This document shows positions 1 to 16,714 of a stretch of 64,000 nt of DNA, piece by piece. Source of the stretch: Eucommia ulmoides. Taxonomy: Eukaryota; Streptophyta; Magnoliopsida; Garryales; Eucommiaceae. Made by a program: the position numbers and the translations under genes. Position 1 is the stretch's first letter. Each line of letters begins with the position of its first letter. The notes under the pieces were generated by a model. That model was given only the letters and a program-made list of their open reading frames with translations. It searched no databases and was not told where the DNA came from. Location: contig CM028327.1 in assembly GCA_016647705.1 (NCBI GenBank), positions 44,208,017 to 44,272,016 on the forward strand. Reading direction: 5' to 3'.

Positions 1-35
1 TGAGCATTCGCCGGAAAATCAATCGACGTTTAACA

Positions 36-4101
<4,066 letters not shown>

Positions 4102-4338
4102 ACTTGGTAATTTTTTCTTACCATGTTTTGATGATGAGGATGGTGAAGTCGAGGTCTTTTTGTTTTTAAGAGGAAGAATGCGATCTTAATGTTGTGCGTG
4201 TGTAAAATAAAAGCCTCTTTTAGTGTAAGAGGAAACTTTTTTGTTTATTGTATGTGTTGTTTTTTTTTGTTTGATGTGATAGGGTTTTTCTTAAAACCTC
4301 TACTCCCCTCTCTTTCTACTTTTTGAGGTGTTTTTTGA

Positions 4339-4462
4339 GAGCTAGAATGTGATGTTGTGTGTTTGTGCTTCTGTGTAATAAAAAGCCTTTTTTGGGTTGT
4401 GAGCTAGAATGTGATGTTGTGTGTTTGTGCTTCTGTGTAATAAAAAGCCTTTTTTGGGTTGT
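4339..4462. repeat. 62-bp tandem duplication in the A 3' flank
   Basis: Two direct copies, 4339-4400 and 4401-4462, each starting GAGCTAGAATGTGATG and including an AATAAA-containing stretch. B and C have a single copy, so this is a local duplication specific to A. It doubles a potential polyadenylation signal. Confidence 0.85.
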
Positions 4463-4659
4463 GAAGTGTTAGATTTTTGTTCTGTCAAATCATCCGCAAA
4501 TCAGGAGTCATACTTAAGAATGGGTATTAGATTTTTGTTCCGTAGAATTCTTAAATCATTATATAAGTTGAAAGTGTCACTTAACTTGGCTTTAAGTTGT
4601 AATCTCGAAATAATTTTTTTTTTTTTTGGCACGTGTTGTTTTTTTGGTTGATGTAATAG

Positions 4660-4676
4660 CCCCCCCCCCCCCCCCC
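4660..4676. repeat. Poly-C tract (C17) in the A 3' flank
   Basis: An uninterrupted run of 17 C directly after GATGTAATAG. The equivalent tract is 18 C behind B (26791-26808) and 8 C behind C (40370-40377), so it varies in length between copies. Homopolymers of this kind are also prone to assembly error. Confidence 0.8.
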
Positions 4677-6289
4677 GGGAAAAAACACTTGTATTCCATG
4701 TTTTTTAAGTTGTTTTTGTCGTCCTCGTGTCATTGTATCTCTCTCTCTCTCGTTCTCTCTTTTGTTGATGTAAAAACCTCCATGTTTTTGAAGCTATTTA
4801 ATCCTTAATATTTCTTACTTGTAGTATAGCGCGCGCTCTATCTTTCCCATGTGTTTGTTTTGTTGATGTAAAATCCTACTCCATGTTTTTGAAGTCTCCT
4901 TTTGTTGGGAAGTGTTAGATTTTTATTCCATTGTTCTTTCACAGTTAAACTGTGCAAATTCGGAGTTGCATTTAGGCGGGTGTTCTGTTCCACTGATGTT
5001 TCTCCCCCCCTAAAACGCTCTCCATGTTTTTTAAGCTATCTTTATAGTCTTCGTATTGTCATTACTCTATGATAGCTCTCCAATATGTTAGTTTTGATGA
5101 TGTAAAAACCTACATGTTTCTGAAGCTATTCATTCCTTATATTCTCTTAGTTCTAATGTAACAAGAACCACCTCTCTCTAGTCGGTCTTTATGCACCTCG
5201 TTGATTAAGGTTGAATTAGATCGAAGAGTAAAATTGTGTGCATAAAGTTTACTCTTTTTTTTTTTTTTTTTTTTTTCACTTTCTATTTTTTTTTTAATCC
5301 AAAAAATAAAAAAATTGATGGAGTGATGAATATGTGGTGTACAATTTTATTTTGTGGCTCTATAATGACATTTTTCCTTTAAAAATCTTGATTTATGTCA
5401 TTTGTCAGTAGTTTGTAAGAGTCAGATTTTTTTTTTTGTAAGAAGGGTTAATTGTCTTTTATCTATTTGTACTTCGGTTTTGTTTTATTTTATCAGTCTC
5501 TTTAGAAAATTGCATTTTCTTTCTTTCTACTTATTAAAAATTAAAAAAATATTATTTTTTATTTTATCCAATAAAATATATTAAAAATAAATTTGACAAT
5601 ATTTATTTATTTTTATATGAAATTGATAAAATTATATTTTATTTAACTTGATCTCTTTCTACTTATTAAAAAGTAAAAAAATATTATTTTTTATTCAGTA
5701 AGATATATTAAAAGTTTAATAATATTTTTTTTTAAAATTTTACATGAAATTGATAAAATTATCTTCTTTTTTTTTTTAATTTTAATTTTTTTTAATTAAA
5801 AAATTAGAGAGAGATAGAGAGAAAATGCTATTTTTTCCTTTAATTATCCTTAAATTTAATTAAAAACAAAAAACAATTAAGAAATTTTATATATATTTTT
5901 TTAATAAAATATGAATTTCTTCCTCCAGTCAGTCTATAGTATAAGAAAATGATATATAGATTTTTAAAATAGATAGGTTAAAATGAAATAATATTAAAGT
6001 AGTAGGGGGCAAAACGCAATTAACCATTTTCCAAAACAAGTCTATATTTTTTTATGACCAATTTGACCTTTTTGTTCTGTAAATATCGCGATCCAGGTGG
6101 AGGTGGAGTTAAGAGGAAACCGTGGTGGCAAAGGTGCTTTAAATGCTAGTTTGATCACGCTGTAATTTATAGCTAAAAACAACGTTTGTATAAAGTGCTA
6201 GTATTGATTAATGGTTTTTGTTGAATATTTAAATACAATGTCTTTAGATTTTGTATCTAACCACGTGTTCATAATTAGTATATTACTAT

Positions 6290-6654
6290 TAAAAAAAAGG
6301 AAAAAAATTTCTGCAATCCCAAAAGGCCAAAAAAATAACTTTTCAAGGACCATGAGTTTTTTAATCATCTTAAAATCCCCATAAAAATCGGATTACCGAT
6401 TTTGCCCCTCTCTCTCTACAGGCAGTGGGCAGACGTGGGGCCCGCCTGCCCCCTCTCTCTCTCGGCAGGCAGTGGGCAGGCGGCCCCCCCTGCCCCCCCT
6501 GCCCCCCCCCCCTCTCTCTCTCTCATGATTTTGGACCCAAAAAAAGAGACCCACTCTATTTTCTCTCATTTTTATTTTACTCTTTTTATTTAGTATTATT
6601 TCAATTTCAAAATCTCATTTTTTTATTTTTCAATTTCACACATTTTTCTTTATT

Positions 6655-6689
<35 letters not shown>

Positions 6690-7324
6690 TTTTGTATTTT
6701 TGGAACAAATGATAGTCCTTAAAAAAATGTCTCTTGAAGAACAATGTAAATGATATTTTGTGATATTTTTTAGTTCATTGGATATCTACTTAATTTCACT
6801 TACAAGTCTTGTAGAAACATATTGAGTTCTGTAATGTTTAGTAGATATCTACTTAATTTATTTTCAGTTGATATCTCCTTAATTTATTTTAAGTAGATAT
6901 CTCCTTAATTTATTTTCAGTAGATATTTACTTAATTTGGAACAAATGAAATGTTTCAAAAATAAAAAGAAAAAAAAGAAAAAAGAAAAAAGAAAAATGGA
7001 ATAAAGAAAAAGGTGTGAAATTGAAAAATAAAAAAATTGGGGTTTGAAATTGAAATAATACTAAATAAAGGGAGTAAAATAAAAATGGGAGAAAATGGAT
7101 TGAACCTCTTTTTTGGGTCCAAACCATGAGTAAAAAAGGAAAAACGCTTGCTTGTAATGAACTAGGGGTAAAAAAGGAAAAAAGAAATATTTGTCAACTC
7201 AACATAGGACTTTTCAAATCAAAAATGTTAAAATAAGAGTTTTGATCATCTTGGGAAAAGGGTGGGACTTGAAAAGTTGTCCACTTTAAAAAGATGAATT
7301 TTGGAGGAAAATCCCTAAAAAAAA
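6290..7324. mobile_element. Fold-back (long inverted repeat) element, family FB1 copy 1
   Basis: A 1017-bp element (6299-7315) flanked by the 9-bp direct repeat TAAAAAAAA (6290-6298 and 7316-7324). It starts GGAAAAAAATTTCTGC and ends GGAGGAAAATCCC. The left arm (ATTTTGGACCCAAAAAA, TTTCAATTTCACAC) recurs inverted in the right arm (GGTGTGAAATTGAAA, TTTTTGGGTCCAAA). Between the arms is a repeated AGTAGATATCTCCTTAATTT motif. It has no transposase frame; the ORFs inside are simple-sequence artefacts. The second copy is at 56284-57438. Long arms and an 8-9 bp duplication suggest a Mutator-like or hAT-like MITE; the superfamily is not settled. Confidence 0.8.
6657..6686. repeat. (AT)n microsatellite inside FB1 copy 1
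   Basis: About fifteen AT repeats in the left arm; FB1 copy 2 has a T-run at this place, so the repeat grew after the copies separated. Confidence 0.9.
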
Positions 7325-7395
7325 TACTAAATCACACTTGTATTAATTGTAACAATTTGCTCCAAGTATCTCATTCAACCAATTTATCGTCCTTT
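7325..7395. other. Short gene-free spacer
   Basis: The TATTAATTGTAACAATTTG stretch matches the downstream flanks of B (about 28710) and C (about 41690). Gene A's 3' homology therefore resumes after the FB1 insertion and stops at the next element. Confidence 0.5.
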
Positions 7396-9502
7396 TAAAC
7401 CCGGGGTTGTGTACCCGGGTTCAACAAAAAAAAAAAAAAAAACATGATTAAGGAAGGCCGCCCAATGAATTTTTAAAGTTTTCGGCAATTTTGAGTTGAT
7501 TAACGGTGGTCTATCAATATTTTTAATAAATTTATTTTTTTTTACATAAATTACGTTCAAAACACTCCATAATGCTTTTTATAACACTAAAAACGGACAC
7601 GCGGATGAATTTTAAAAAATCGTCAAAGTTGACCAGATAAGCTGTTTTGATTACGACAATTTTTTTTTTTTTTTTGCAATTTGAAATTAACAAAAGATTG
7701 CATATTCGTAACAGAAATGAACCAAATTTTTGTATACAAACTATGTTCATAACACTACATGACAAAATTTCAAACATTAAAAACGGACTAGTGAATAATT
7801 TTTAAATAATCGTCAAAGTTGGTCGGATGAGTTGTTTCGACGACGATGTAGCTATAGTTTTTTTGGAAACTTTGAGTTGATAAAAGATGACATATCTGTA
7901 ACAGAAATGAACCTATTTTTTTTTGTAAACAAATTACGTTCATAATATTAAATAATAAAATCGAGAACACCAAAAACGGATTAGTGAATAATTTGTAAAT
8001 AATCGTAAAAACCCATAAAATTTTATTGTTCTTCAAGGTTTCAAAAACATTATATTACTCTTTAAAGTTTGGATGGACATAATTTTGCGCTTGGTGGTCC
8101 ATTTGGGGCGATTTTGTTTTTGATTTCGGGTATTTTTTCAAGATCTAGGTGGCGCAAACCGCCATAGGTCGAGTATTCTATCTTTCGAAGATTTCAATTT
8201 TACCAACGGGATAAAACGCACGCTCGTGACGAAGATTACAAATTCAGTCACCCAATACTTCAAATCCAAAATCCAAAGGTGAAAAAATACTCGACTTACG
8301 GCGGTTTGTGACGCCTAGATCTTGAAAAAATACCCAAAATCAAAAACAAAATCACCCCAAAGGGACCACCGAGTGCAAAGTTATGTTCATCTAAACTTTT
8401 TCTATTATTTTATATAAGTTTTATCTCCTCTCAACACCATATATTCCTTTATCTCTTAATTTTGTACCTTGTGTTGTATGTTCCCCACACCACATAATCT
8501 TGAGTGGATTCACTGTTCTAAGTTTTAGTGTTCACAAGTCCCCTTTTTAGTGTTCTAAGTTTTATTATGTAGTGTTATGAATATAGTTTGTATATAAAAA
8601 GGTGATTCATTTATGTAACTGATAGATAATTTTTTGTTAACTCAAAATTTTCCAAAAAAATTGCATCGTCATCGAAATAACTCATCTGACCAATTTTGAC
8701 CATTATTTAAAAATTATTCATTAATCCATTTTTAGTGTTTTAAGTTTTCTTATGTAGTGTTATGAATATAGTTTGTATACAAAAAAAATGGGTTCATTTA
8801 TATAACTGATAGACCAGTTTTTGTTAACTTAAAATTTCCAAAAAAAACTGCATCATCATTGGAACAATTTATTCAACCAACTTTGATAATTATTTAAAAA
8901 TTATTCACTAATTCGTTTTTAGTGTTTTAAATTATGTTATGTAGTGGTATGAATATAGTTTGTATACAAAAAATTTGGTTCATTTTTGTTACAGACATGC
9001 AATCTTTTGTTAATTCCAAATTGCTGAAAAAATTTCGTCGTCATCGAAACAGCTCATCTGGTAAACTTTGATGATTTTTTAAAATCCATCAACTTGTCCG
9101 TTTTTAGTGTTGTAAAAAATATTATGTAGTGTTTTGAACGTAATTTATGCACAAAAAAATTAGATTTATTTAAAATACCGATAGATCACCGTTAATCAAC
9201 TCAAATTTTAAAAATTCATTGGGGCCTTCCTCAATCGTTTTTTTTTTTGGTGAACCCGGGGTTGAGTATCCTGGGTTCTACATAGAACCCGGGATAAACA
9301 ACCCCGGTTTTGAAAGGACAAAAAAAAAAAAAAAACAGAAAATATTTTTGTATACCCGGGGTTTCGAAACCCGGGTATACGACCGGAGTCCCAAACCCGG
9401 GAATCACATCCCTGGGTAACACTATTTACGTAAATAAGTTTTAAACTGTTCTATTTCAGTATTTTCTTTTTTAAAATATAATAAAGGTGTAAAGAACTCA
9501 AT
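7396..9502. mobile_element. CCCGGG-palindrome fold-back element, family FB2 copy 1 (left end truncated)
   Basis: About 2.1 kb arranged as a large inverted repeat centred near 8200. Both ends carry CCCGGG hairpins (CCCGGGGTT..AACCCGGG type, 7400-7430 and 9250-9415). The arms share inverted blocks such as GATTAACGGTGGTCTATC and ACACTAAAAACGGAC. The centre (8090-8380) is itself palindromic, around GGCGGTTTG / CAAACCGCC. The right end matches FB2 copy 2 to about 9502, but the left arm starts abruptly, so it is probably truncated. There are no transposase-like frames; small ORFs across the CCCGGG hairpins are artefacts. Confidence 0.65.
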
Positions 9503-10190
9503 TGAGAGTGGATTTGGTTGGGTGAAAAATGAATTAAAAAGAAAATAAAAAGAAAACTAGGATGAAAAATGATTTTAATTTTTTTTTTTGGTATGGATGG
9601 AAAATGAGAGAAATAAATAATGAGGAAAATGCATAATTTTTTAAATAATTTTTTTCCCACACAAATTTAGGAGAAAAATGAAGAAGAGTGAAAGAGAAAA
9701 AAAAATTTGGAAAATTACTGGGTAATCCCAACATTAGTGTGAAACTACTGATAAAACCCACATCTATTTTCTTGCACCGAGAACTCATTTGCCGACGATT
9801 TCTTGCTCCGATTAGTCCTAAATTCGTCATTTGTACATTTTTTGGTGACCGATTTACCCCTCTGTTATACGCGCAACAAGATTCCATTCTTGAATCGCCG
9901 AGCATTGCCTTGACGTCGTACCAATGCCTTTGCAACTTAGATTCACCGCTATCACTATCGAGATTCGATACACTCCCGTCGTCGCTGTCCAGATTCGATG
10001 TCTTTCCCATCGTCGCCGACACCTTCCCCACTGTCGCTGTTCAGATCTGACTTCTTCACCACCTCACAATTCAAATCCAAACATTTCAATGGATGTTGTC
10101 ACATTTATTTATACTCTATTTCAATCTGGTGATATTTTTTTATTTTTTTAGAGAGAGAAATAAATGGTGAAGTGGATATTAAAGCATCCA
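9503..10190. other. Spacer with a GC-richer island, no recognised gene
   Basis: Positions 9770-10080 are less AT-rich than the surroundings and open on both strands (up to 165 codons on the - strand), with repeated CGAGATTCGATAC-like and serine/aspartate-rich motifs. I recognise no domain. Codon content looks like simple repetition, there is no neighbouring exon signal, and no second copy exists in the window. It may be a decayed gene fragment. Confidence 0.3.
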
Positions 10191-11080
10191 GGGTTTCTTT
10201 TTGATTATCTACACATTGTACCCCGCAATGTTACATGTAACATCCCCTTGAAATATAGTGAGAAAAATGTGGGCATGTGATAACGTGAGTTTATGGTAGC
10301 GAGAGAAATTGGATCCTTTTTTATTATCAACACATTGCACTCTACAATGTTACATGTAACATCCCATTGAAATATAATGAGAGAAATGTGAGTATTTGAT
10401 AATGTGGGTCTATGGTAGTGAGAGAGATTGGAAATCGCATTAATGTTACATGTAACATTCTCTTAAATAAAGATGTTACATGTGTGTTTAGAATTCCTTT
10501 TTTTGACTATCCCTGCAATGTTATATGTAACATTAAAGTGAGTATTAAAATATTTGGAGTTCCTTTTTTACTATTTACACATTGCACCCTGCAATGTTAC
10601 ATGTAATATCCCCTTGAAATATTTGGAGTTGTTTTTTTTTTTTTTTTTACCCTACAATGTTACATGTAATATCCTCTTGAAATATAATAAGGAAAATGTG
10701 GGTACATGATAATGTTGGTCTGTGTTAGTGAGAAAAATTGAAAATAGAATTAATATTACATATAACATCTTTTAAAATATCGATGTTACATGCGTGTTAA
10801 TGAGAGGATTGAAAATCGCATTAATGTTACATATAACATCTATATAAAAATATATTTTGCATGTAACATCAACTGAAAAATATGTTTTGATATAGATGTA
10901 ACTCTGAAATATGTTTTTGATATAGATGTTACATGTAACATCCATTGAAAATATGTTTTTAAAATAATCATTGATTATAGATGTTATAAGTAACATCTAT
11001 TGAAAATATTTGTTTGAAATTTGTCAATGTTAGACAACATTACATTTGTTACATTTGATATTACTTGTAACATTCACACA
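10191..11080. repeat. Cluster of the palindrome TGTTACATGTAACA in degenerate ~110-bp repeats
   Basis: The 14-bp perfect palindrome TGTTACATGTAACA occurs exactly at 10229-10242, 10348-10361, 10444-10457 and 10927-10940. One- or two-base variants lie near 10519, 10595, 10658, 10753 and 10825, with half sites near 10470, 10783, 10870 and 10985. Repeated flanking words (ACACATTGCACCCTGCAATG, CCTTGAAATATAGTGAG, GGTAGTGAGAGA) define a degenerate unit of roughly 100-120 bp. No gene is seen. A related run of GTTACATGTA words lies at 62530-62660. Confidence 0.8.
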
Positions 11081-11609
11081 TAATATGATCCACACGTCCA
11101 AAAAATATGATTAGTATATCGTAAAAAAAAGACATTGTAAAAATATTAATTTAACGACGTCAGAAACTATGAAAAAATTCATGTGTTTCAATCTTAGCAT
11201 TGAAAGTTACTCATGAGTGATATTTTCGTCACAGAAATAGAAAAATGACTGCTTGGTGTATGGAAAGAATAGAGGGTTCAATCTATAATTTTCAATGCTT
11301 TTTAGGACTATTTGGTCACCGCCCCCTAAAAAGATTTACAATTATACACCTGATAATAGATTTTTTAATTTAATTTTATAATATACTAGGGTTTTAGCAG
11401 AGGTGAAAAAGGGTTTAGGATTATTAGAGAACTTGAAGCATTTGATCCAATAACGATGGACTGTTATTGACTGATTTTGGTTGTTGGATCATTGTTCATT
11501 GATCGTCTGAAGAGACCAGTCACCGTGAAAATAATCGACGATGACCAAGAAATTTCAGTAATCATCCCAGAGAATGGAGAGAGAGATGAGTCCAAAAAGC
11601 GTTAGCGTA
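11081..11609. other. Gene-free AT-rich spacer
   Basis: No conserved frame, splice pattern or repeat recognised; some sequence around 11400-11590 is less AT-rich but has stops in all frames. Confidence 0.5.
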
Positions 11610-12105
11610 AGTGGTAGTCATGGGCACGGGCCACGTCGAGCCGAACGGCTTATCCTATTTTTTTAGGGCTGGGCTTAGGCTTTGAGCCTATGGGCAGGAC
11701 CTGAGCCTAGGTGTTAGGGCCCGATTAATTTTAGGACCGAGCTTTGGTAAAGCCAAAAAAATTTAAGGCCGACCAGGCCCGGCCCAAAGAATAATTAAAA
11801 AATATATATATATACACACACACACACAGATTATACACACAAGACAATCCTAATTTTAATATTTCTTGTGGGTATGGTATTATAATTTTTGTATTTATTT
11901 TTTTAATTAAAAAAAAAATTATAGGACCCCCGTGATTTTTTTATAGGGCTGGGCTTTGGGTTAAGGTTTTTTTTATAGGGCCGGACTTGGGTATAGAATT
12001 AAGGCCCAACCAAAGAGCTGGGCCGGACTCGGACATAGCAATTTTTTGTAATACCCTAATTTAAGCCCGCCCCGAACTCGACCCGTGACCACCCCTAGTG
12101 GGCGT
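11610..12105. repeat. GGCCC-rich inverted-repeat element (GGGCTGGGC type)
   Basis: The left end has GGGCACGGGCCACGTCGAGC. The right end has CTCGACCCGTGACCACCCC, which inverted reads GGGGTGGTCACGGGTCGAG, so the ends form an imperfect inverted repeat. Inside are repeated GGGCTGGGCTT and AAGGCCC blocks, known from short non-autonomous plant elements. The flanking duplication is unclear, so limits and class are uncertain. Confidence 0.45.
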
Positions 12106-13438
12106 ACCGAGTTTTCGGATTAGATCGTGTCTACTCGAAAATCGACCCGACATGCATTTTTTTTTGGATTTTTTTCCCCCAAAACTCCTATTTTTAAAAA
12201 AAATTAGGTGAAGAGCACGTGCAAGGCATGTGCCTGTTCTCTATTTTATTTGTCATATTTGTAACATTTATATTATTTATTCATTAAAAATCACAATATT
12301 ATTTTTTTTTCATAACATCAATGCAGAAATATGATATATAATTTTTTATTTATTTATTATAATGTTAAATGTTGAACTTTGTTTAAAATAATTAATGGAA
12401 GTCACATCATGTAAAAAAATGGTAAGATTATAGTTAGCTAAGATATTGAAATTAAGTTTAATACATATATTATGTTATAAATTAAATTATGTTAAAAAAA
12501 TATCATATATATAATACAAGTGGAATTTATCATGTCTAATAATTAGGGGTTTAAATATTACCTGAAATCTTGGCCCGTCCAACCCAATGGTAGGTTGATC
12601 AATTATGAGTAGTTTTTTTTTTTTTTCAACCTGACCTGGCCGATCCCAATAACACTTCGGCTTGAGTGCCCATCTACCCATACCCGATGCACTTGAACCC
12701 TAAATTTTGATAATATATATTTACTAAATACCCTAAAAAATATGGCATATGACAAAAAGACCGCATATAAAAATATAACCTTAATCAAATTCAAATCATT
12801 CCATTTCCAAATTCTAACCCTAGTTCCGCTCTCATCCCATCTCTCTCTCTCAATCCCAGAGCCATCATTGTCTTTCAAACCCTAATAGATGATTCTTCAA
12901 TGAAACCTGCATCGATGATTCTTGAATCATCTAATAATCTTACCGTCTAAGATTCTTATGTCTATCAAACCCTAATAATCTCATTGTCCATGATTCTTAC
13001 GACAATGTTGTTCGTCGCATCGATGGCTCTTGCTCATTCTCAATCTCCTGCTCCAATCTAACAATCTATAAGTTTTTTTGAATTTTTTCATAGATTTCTT
13101 GTTTATTTCTCCATCTCTGTCTCAAATCTACAAAATCTTTCTGTACAAATTTTTGGCATTTCATCTTTGTTTTTTTTGTTCATGTTACCCAACGACCGCC
13201 CGACCCGACCAACCCCGAATTAGATCGAGGTAACGAGGCTACACACTTAGCTTCGGTCAGGGAAGTTGCTAGAATTTTTCTTCGTGTAGGCTGACAAAAA
13301 TCCTTCAACACTAATCCGACCAACCGATTAATACCCCTACTATTAATAATAAGCATGTGCAAATGACATGATCAAAAGATGACGGTACTTCCATAAACAA
13401 GAATGAAGATTTTGAAATATTTTATGATGCATGCCCTT
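12106..13438. other. Gene-free spacer
   Basis: AT-rich with a few GC-richer islands (12560-12700 and 13190-13340, words such as CCCGACCCGACCAACCCC). No conserved domain, intron signal or clean repeat boundary. ORFs up to about 90 codons are unlikely to be genes. Confidence 0.4.
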
Positions 13439-13938
13439 GCACATGTGTGTGTGTTATGATAAGAAAATAAAATAGTTGATGAAACAAATTTAGCAATAAA
13501 GTGTTGAAATTGTAATTTTTAATAAACGAAACATTGAAAAATATCACAGTTAAGATGAACAAATACGCCATATAATGGTATTAGAGTCATATGAATTTCA
13601 ATCGCAATTAGATAACACTGATTTATTTTATATGTTATAATTAAAAAATAAATAATTTATGATAATAATCCCACCAAATGTATGAAAGAGTGTGCTTGTG
13701 TTATAATAAGAAAATAAAATAGTTGATGAAATAAATTTAGCAATGAAGTGTTGAGATTGTAATTTTTAGTAATCGAAACATTGGAAAATGTCGCAGTTAA
13801 GATGAGCAAATAAGTCATAACATTAGTAGAGTCATATGAATTTCAATCGCATTTAGGTAACACTGATTTATTTTATATGTTATAATTAAAAAATAAATTA
13901 TTTATGATAATAACCCCCATCAAATGCATGAAAGTATA
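13439..13938. repeat. 247-bp tandem repeat, two units
   Basis: The block GATAAGAAAATAAAATAG..GATAATAATCCC at about 13447-13690 is repeated directly at about 13694-13938. The offset is 247 bp (AAGAAAATAA at 13461 and 13708), with scattered substitutions. A third, more degraded partial unit (ATATCGCATCCAAGATGACC onward) lies at about 15170-15270, beyond the TIR element. Non-coding. Confidence 0.75.
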
Positions 13939-14691
13939 AAAAATAAAGGGAAAAGTACGATTTAGACCCTCTAACTATTGACACATTTCTAAGTGGTCCC
14001 TCTAAGTTTAAACGTTTCATTTTAAACCCTCTACATATCTAACGTTTCAAATTCATCCCTCCGTCAGAGATTCCGTTAAAACTAACAGAATCTCAGAGGC
14101 AAAATGGTCATTTCACGTTTTTTTAATTTTTTAATCATTTTTAATTAATTTTTTTTTAAATTTTTTTCCCTCTCTCTCTTCCTCCCCTTCCCCTCTCTCT
14201 CCCTCCTTCCCTCTCCCCGCCATCTCCCTCTCCCTCTCCTTCTTCCTCCCCTTCCCCTCTCTCCCTCCCACCCAACCCCCTGCAACCACCCCCTGTTACG
14301 GGGGTGGTTCCACCCCTTGCAACAGGGTAACAGGGGGTGGGGTGGGAGGGAGAGAGAGGAATGGGAGGAAGAGGGAGAGGGAGGTGGCGGGGAGAGGGAA
14401 GGAGAGTGAAGGAGGTGGCGGAAGAGAGAGAGGAAGGGGAGGAAGAGAGAGAGGAAAAAAAAAAAAAAACAAATTAAAAAAAATTAATTAAAAATGATTA
14501 AAAAAAAAAAAACGTGAAATGACCATTTTGTCCCTGAGATTCTGTTAGTTTTAACGGAATTTCTGACGGAGGGACGAATTTGAAACGTTAGATACGTAGA
14601 GGGTTTAAAATGAAACGTTTAAACTTAGAGGGACTACTTAGAAATATGTCAATAGTTAGAGGGTCTAAATTGTACTTTTCCCAAAAATAAA
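13939..14691. mobile_element. Long-TIR MITE (Mutator-like), family MU1 copy 1
   Basis: A 735-bp element (13948-14682) flanked by the 9-bp direct repeat AAAAATAAA (13939-13947, 14683-14691). It starts GGGAAAAGTACGATTTAGAC and ends as its inverse, GTACTTTTCCC. The terminal inverted repeats are about 180 bp and nearly identical, covering GACCCTCTAACTATTGACA and CCGTTAAAACTAACAGAATC. The core is polypyrimidine/polypurine with a CCACCCCCTGTTAC hairpin. Long TIRs plus a 9-bp duplication fit non-autonomous Mutator-like elements. It has no transposase. Copy 2 is at 36089-36836. Confidence 0.88.
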
Positions 14692-15081
14692 ATCTATAAC
14701 TATTATAAAAGTAAAAAAATAAAATCTATAATTATTATGAAGAACAAAAATAAATTTTATAACTATCAAAATTATCAAATTAATATAAATTTTGTTCTAA
14801 ATAGAGTGAAAATGTCATCTATTATTTTTCAACATGTTTTTAAAACTACTTAAAAAATTCTTAAATTAAATATCCGTATTTATGTCCGTGGTTACATTTT
14901 TTTTTTAATTATTCTTTTTATTTTATATCACTATTAAATAGTTTGAGTTTTTTTTTTTTTTTTTTAATATCAAAATAGTATTACTTTTTAGTATGCAATA
15001 AAAAAATGGGTAGATAATTTTTTAAAATTTTTAAGTGCAATTTGTAAATTTACTGTATATGAAATTACTGTATAAAAACCT

Positions 15082-15160
<79 letters not shown>

Positions 15161-16679
15161 CTGATAACTGACCCTAAAAAATATCGCATCCAAGATGACC
15201 AAATAAGCCATACATATAATAATAGTAGAGCGATATAAATTTCAATGACAATTACGCAGCACTGTTGATTTTTATTTTTTATTTTTTTGTTGGGCTTAAA
15301 AAATATTAAATTTAATTGTATTAATTCTTACTAAACCTATAAAAGTAAAAATAAAATCTATAACTATCAAAAATATAAAATTAACTATTCTAAATTGGTT
15401 GAATTTTTCTTCCAATTCTTCAATTTGTCTTTATACTCGATAAATAAAAATAATAGAGTTCCATAGAGTTTAGTTGGTTGTCTAAATTCATTAAACTCCT
15501 AGTTTCTCCTTCATATTTCTTGTACATTTTTTAAATTTAAAATAATTGATGTTAGTGATTTAAATAATTTTAATCAATAAAATACATATACAAACACACA
15601 CACACACACATTGTGGTTAAATGTGTGACATTAATTATATTTTAACTATAATATAGTAAAAAATAAATATTTAATATCTTTAATATATAAAATTATGATT
15701 GATAATTTTAGTTCAGTTATATATACATGAAATTGTAAAAGTCACTCAAAGAAATTGCATGTAATATGTATAGGACGTTGAATAATATTTTTAAATTATT
15801 TTGTAAGAATATAGAGATAAAAATATCAATATTTTTTTTCTAATTTAATGTACTTAAAAAAAACCTAATTCTAATAAAATTACTTAAAATAAAAGTCTAT
15901 ATTTGTTTTTGTGGTTTTATATTTATTAATTATTTTCACATTTTATTTCTTGTTAAATAGTTCAATTATTTTATTTGGCATATTATTTTTTAATCGCTTA
16001 AATGCAATTTGTAAATTTATTGTGTATAATTTTTTATTAATATATATATATATTTATATTACACATATATCTATGTAATAAAATAGTCCAACATTTATTT
16101 TCCAGAAATCTATTTTCAGATATATTTTTCTTTCATATTTTAAGAAAAATATTAAAGGAAAGAATGTGTCATTGCACATAGATCTCTCGCAATTCATTCA
16201 AATTTTTTTCACAGAATTTTCCTTTATCTTTCAATCTTTAATTATGAAAATTTCCTCTACTAAAACCTATGTTCGCTTGCTCTCTCAATCCCTCTCGCCT
16301 GTTGTCTCACTCTCAAACCCAATGAGTAAGTAGAGTTGTCAATGGTAAAATTCTCCTATAAATTACTCCTCACATGAGTGAAAGGAGCAAAAAGAAACAA
16401 AATTCACTACGCATAAATAGAAATCAAGTGTTGTTGCAATTACCTCAACCAACTCATACTTTAACCATATAACTCTCTATCTCCCACCATGGAATTTCCA
16501 TCCTACTCTATTGCAAAATGAAAATAACAATGAGGAATATAAATCCACGTTATATTATAAAAGAACCCTAAGAAATCAATAATAGCCTACCTTGTGTTAC
16601 ATCAAATCGTCTTCAACTGAAACAAACAAAAAATCAAATCCAAAAATCAAATTTATCCATTTTTAGGTCTCTTCTTCTT

Positions 16680-16714
<35 letters not shown>

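Larger units (their letters stand above)
4102..6060. other. 3' flank of gene A, homologous to the 3' flanks of B and C
   Basis: No gene seen. It contains the probable 3' UTR with AATAAA at 4206-4211, then AT-rich sequence colinear with 26334-28620 and 39846-41600: the same GATGTAATAG plus C-run block, the same CTCCATGTTTTTGAAG blocks and the same GCAAAACGCAATTAACC near its end. The point 5147-5149 (TTA) is the empty site for the Tourist-like element present behind gene B. Short reading frames here are T-rich and not conserved in frame between copies. Confidence 0.7.

Noticed and set aside
6402..6712. ORFs rich in Pro/Leu/Ser and Phe inside FB1 copy 1
   Set aside because: They arise from CT tracts and AT repeats of a fold-back element and are not kept in copy 2.
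9219..9422. ORFs across the CCCGGG hairpins
   Set aside because: Palindromic sequence opens frames on both strands with the same GF/YPGF repeats; not a gene.
9534..10031. 165-codon ORF on the - strand
   Set aside because: Half of it is Phe/Ser-rich AT sequence, there is no recognised domain or neighbouring exon, and an overlapping + ORF exists; kept only as an unassigned island.
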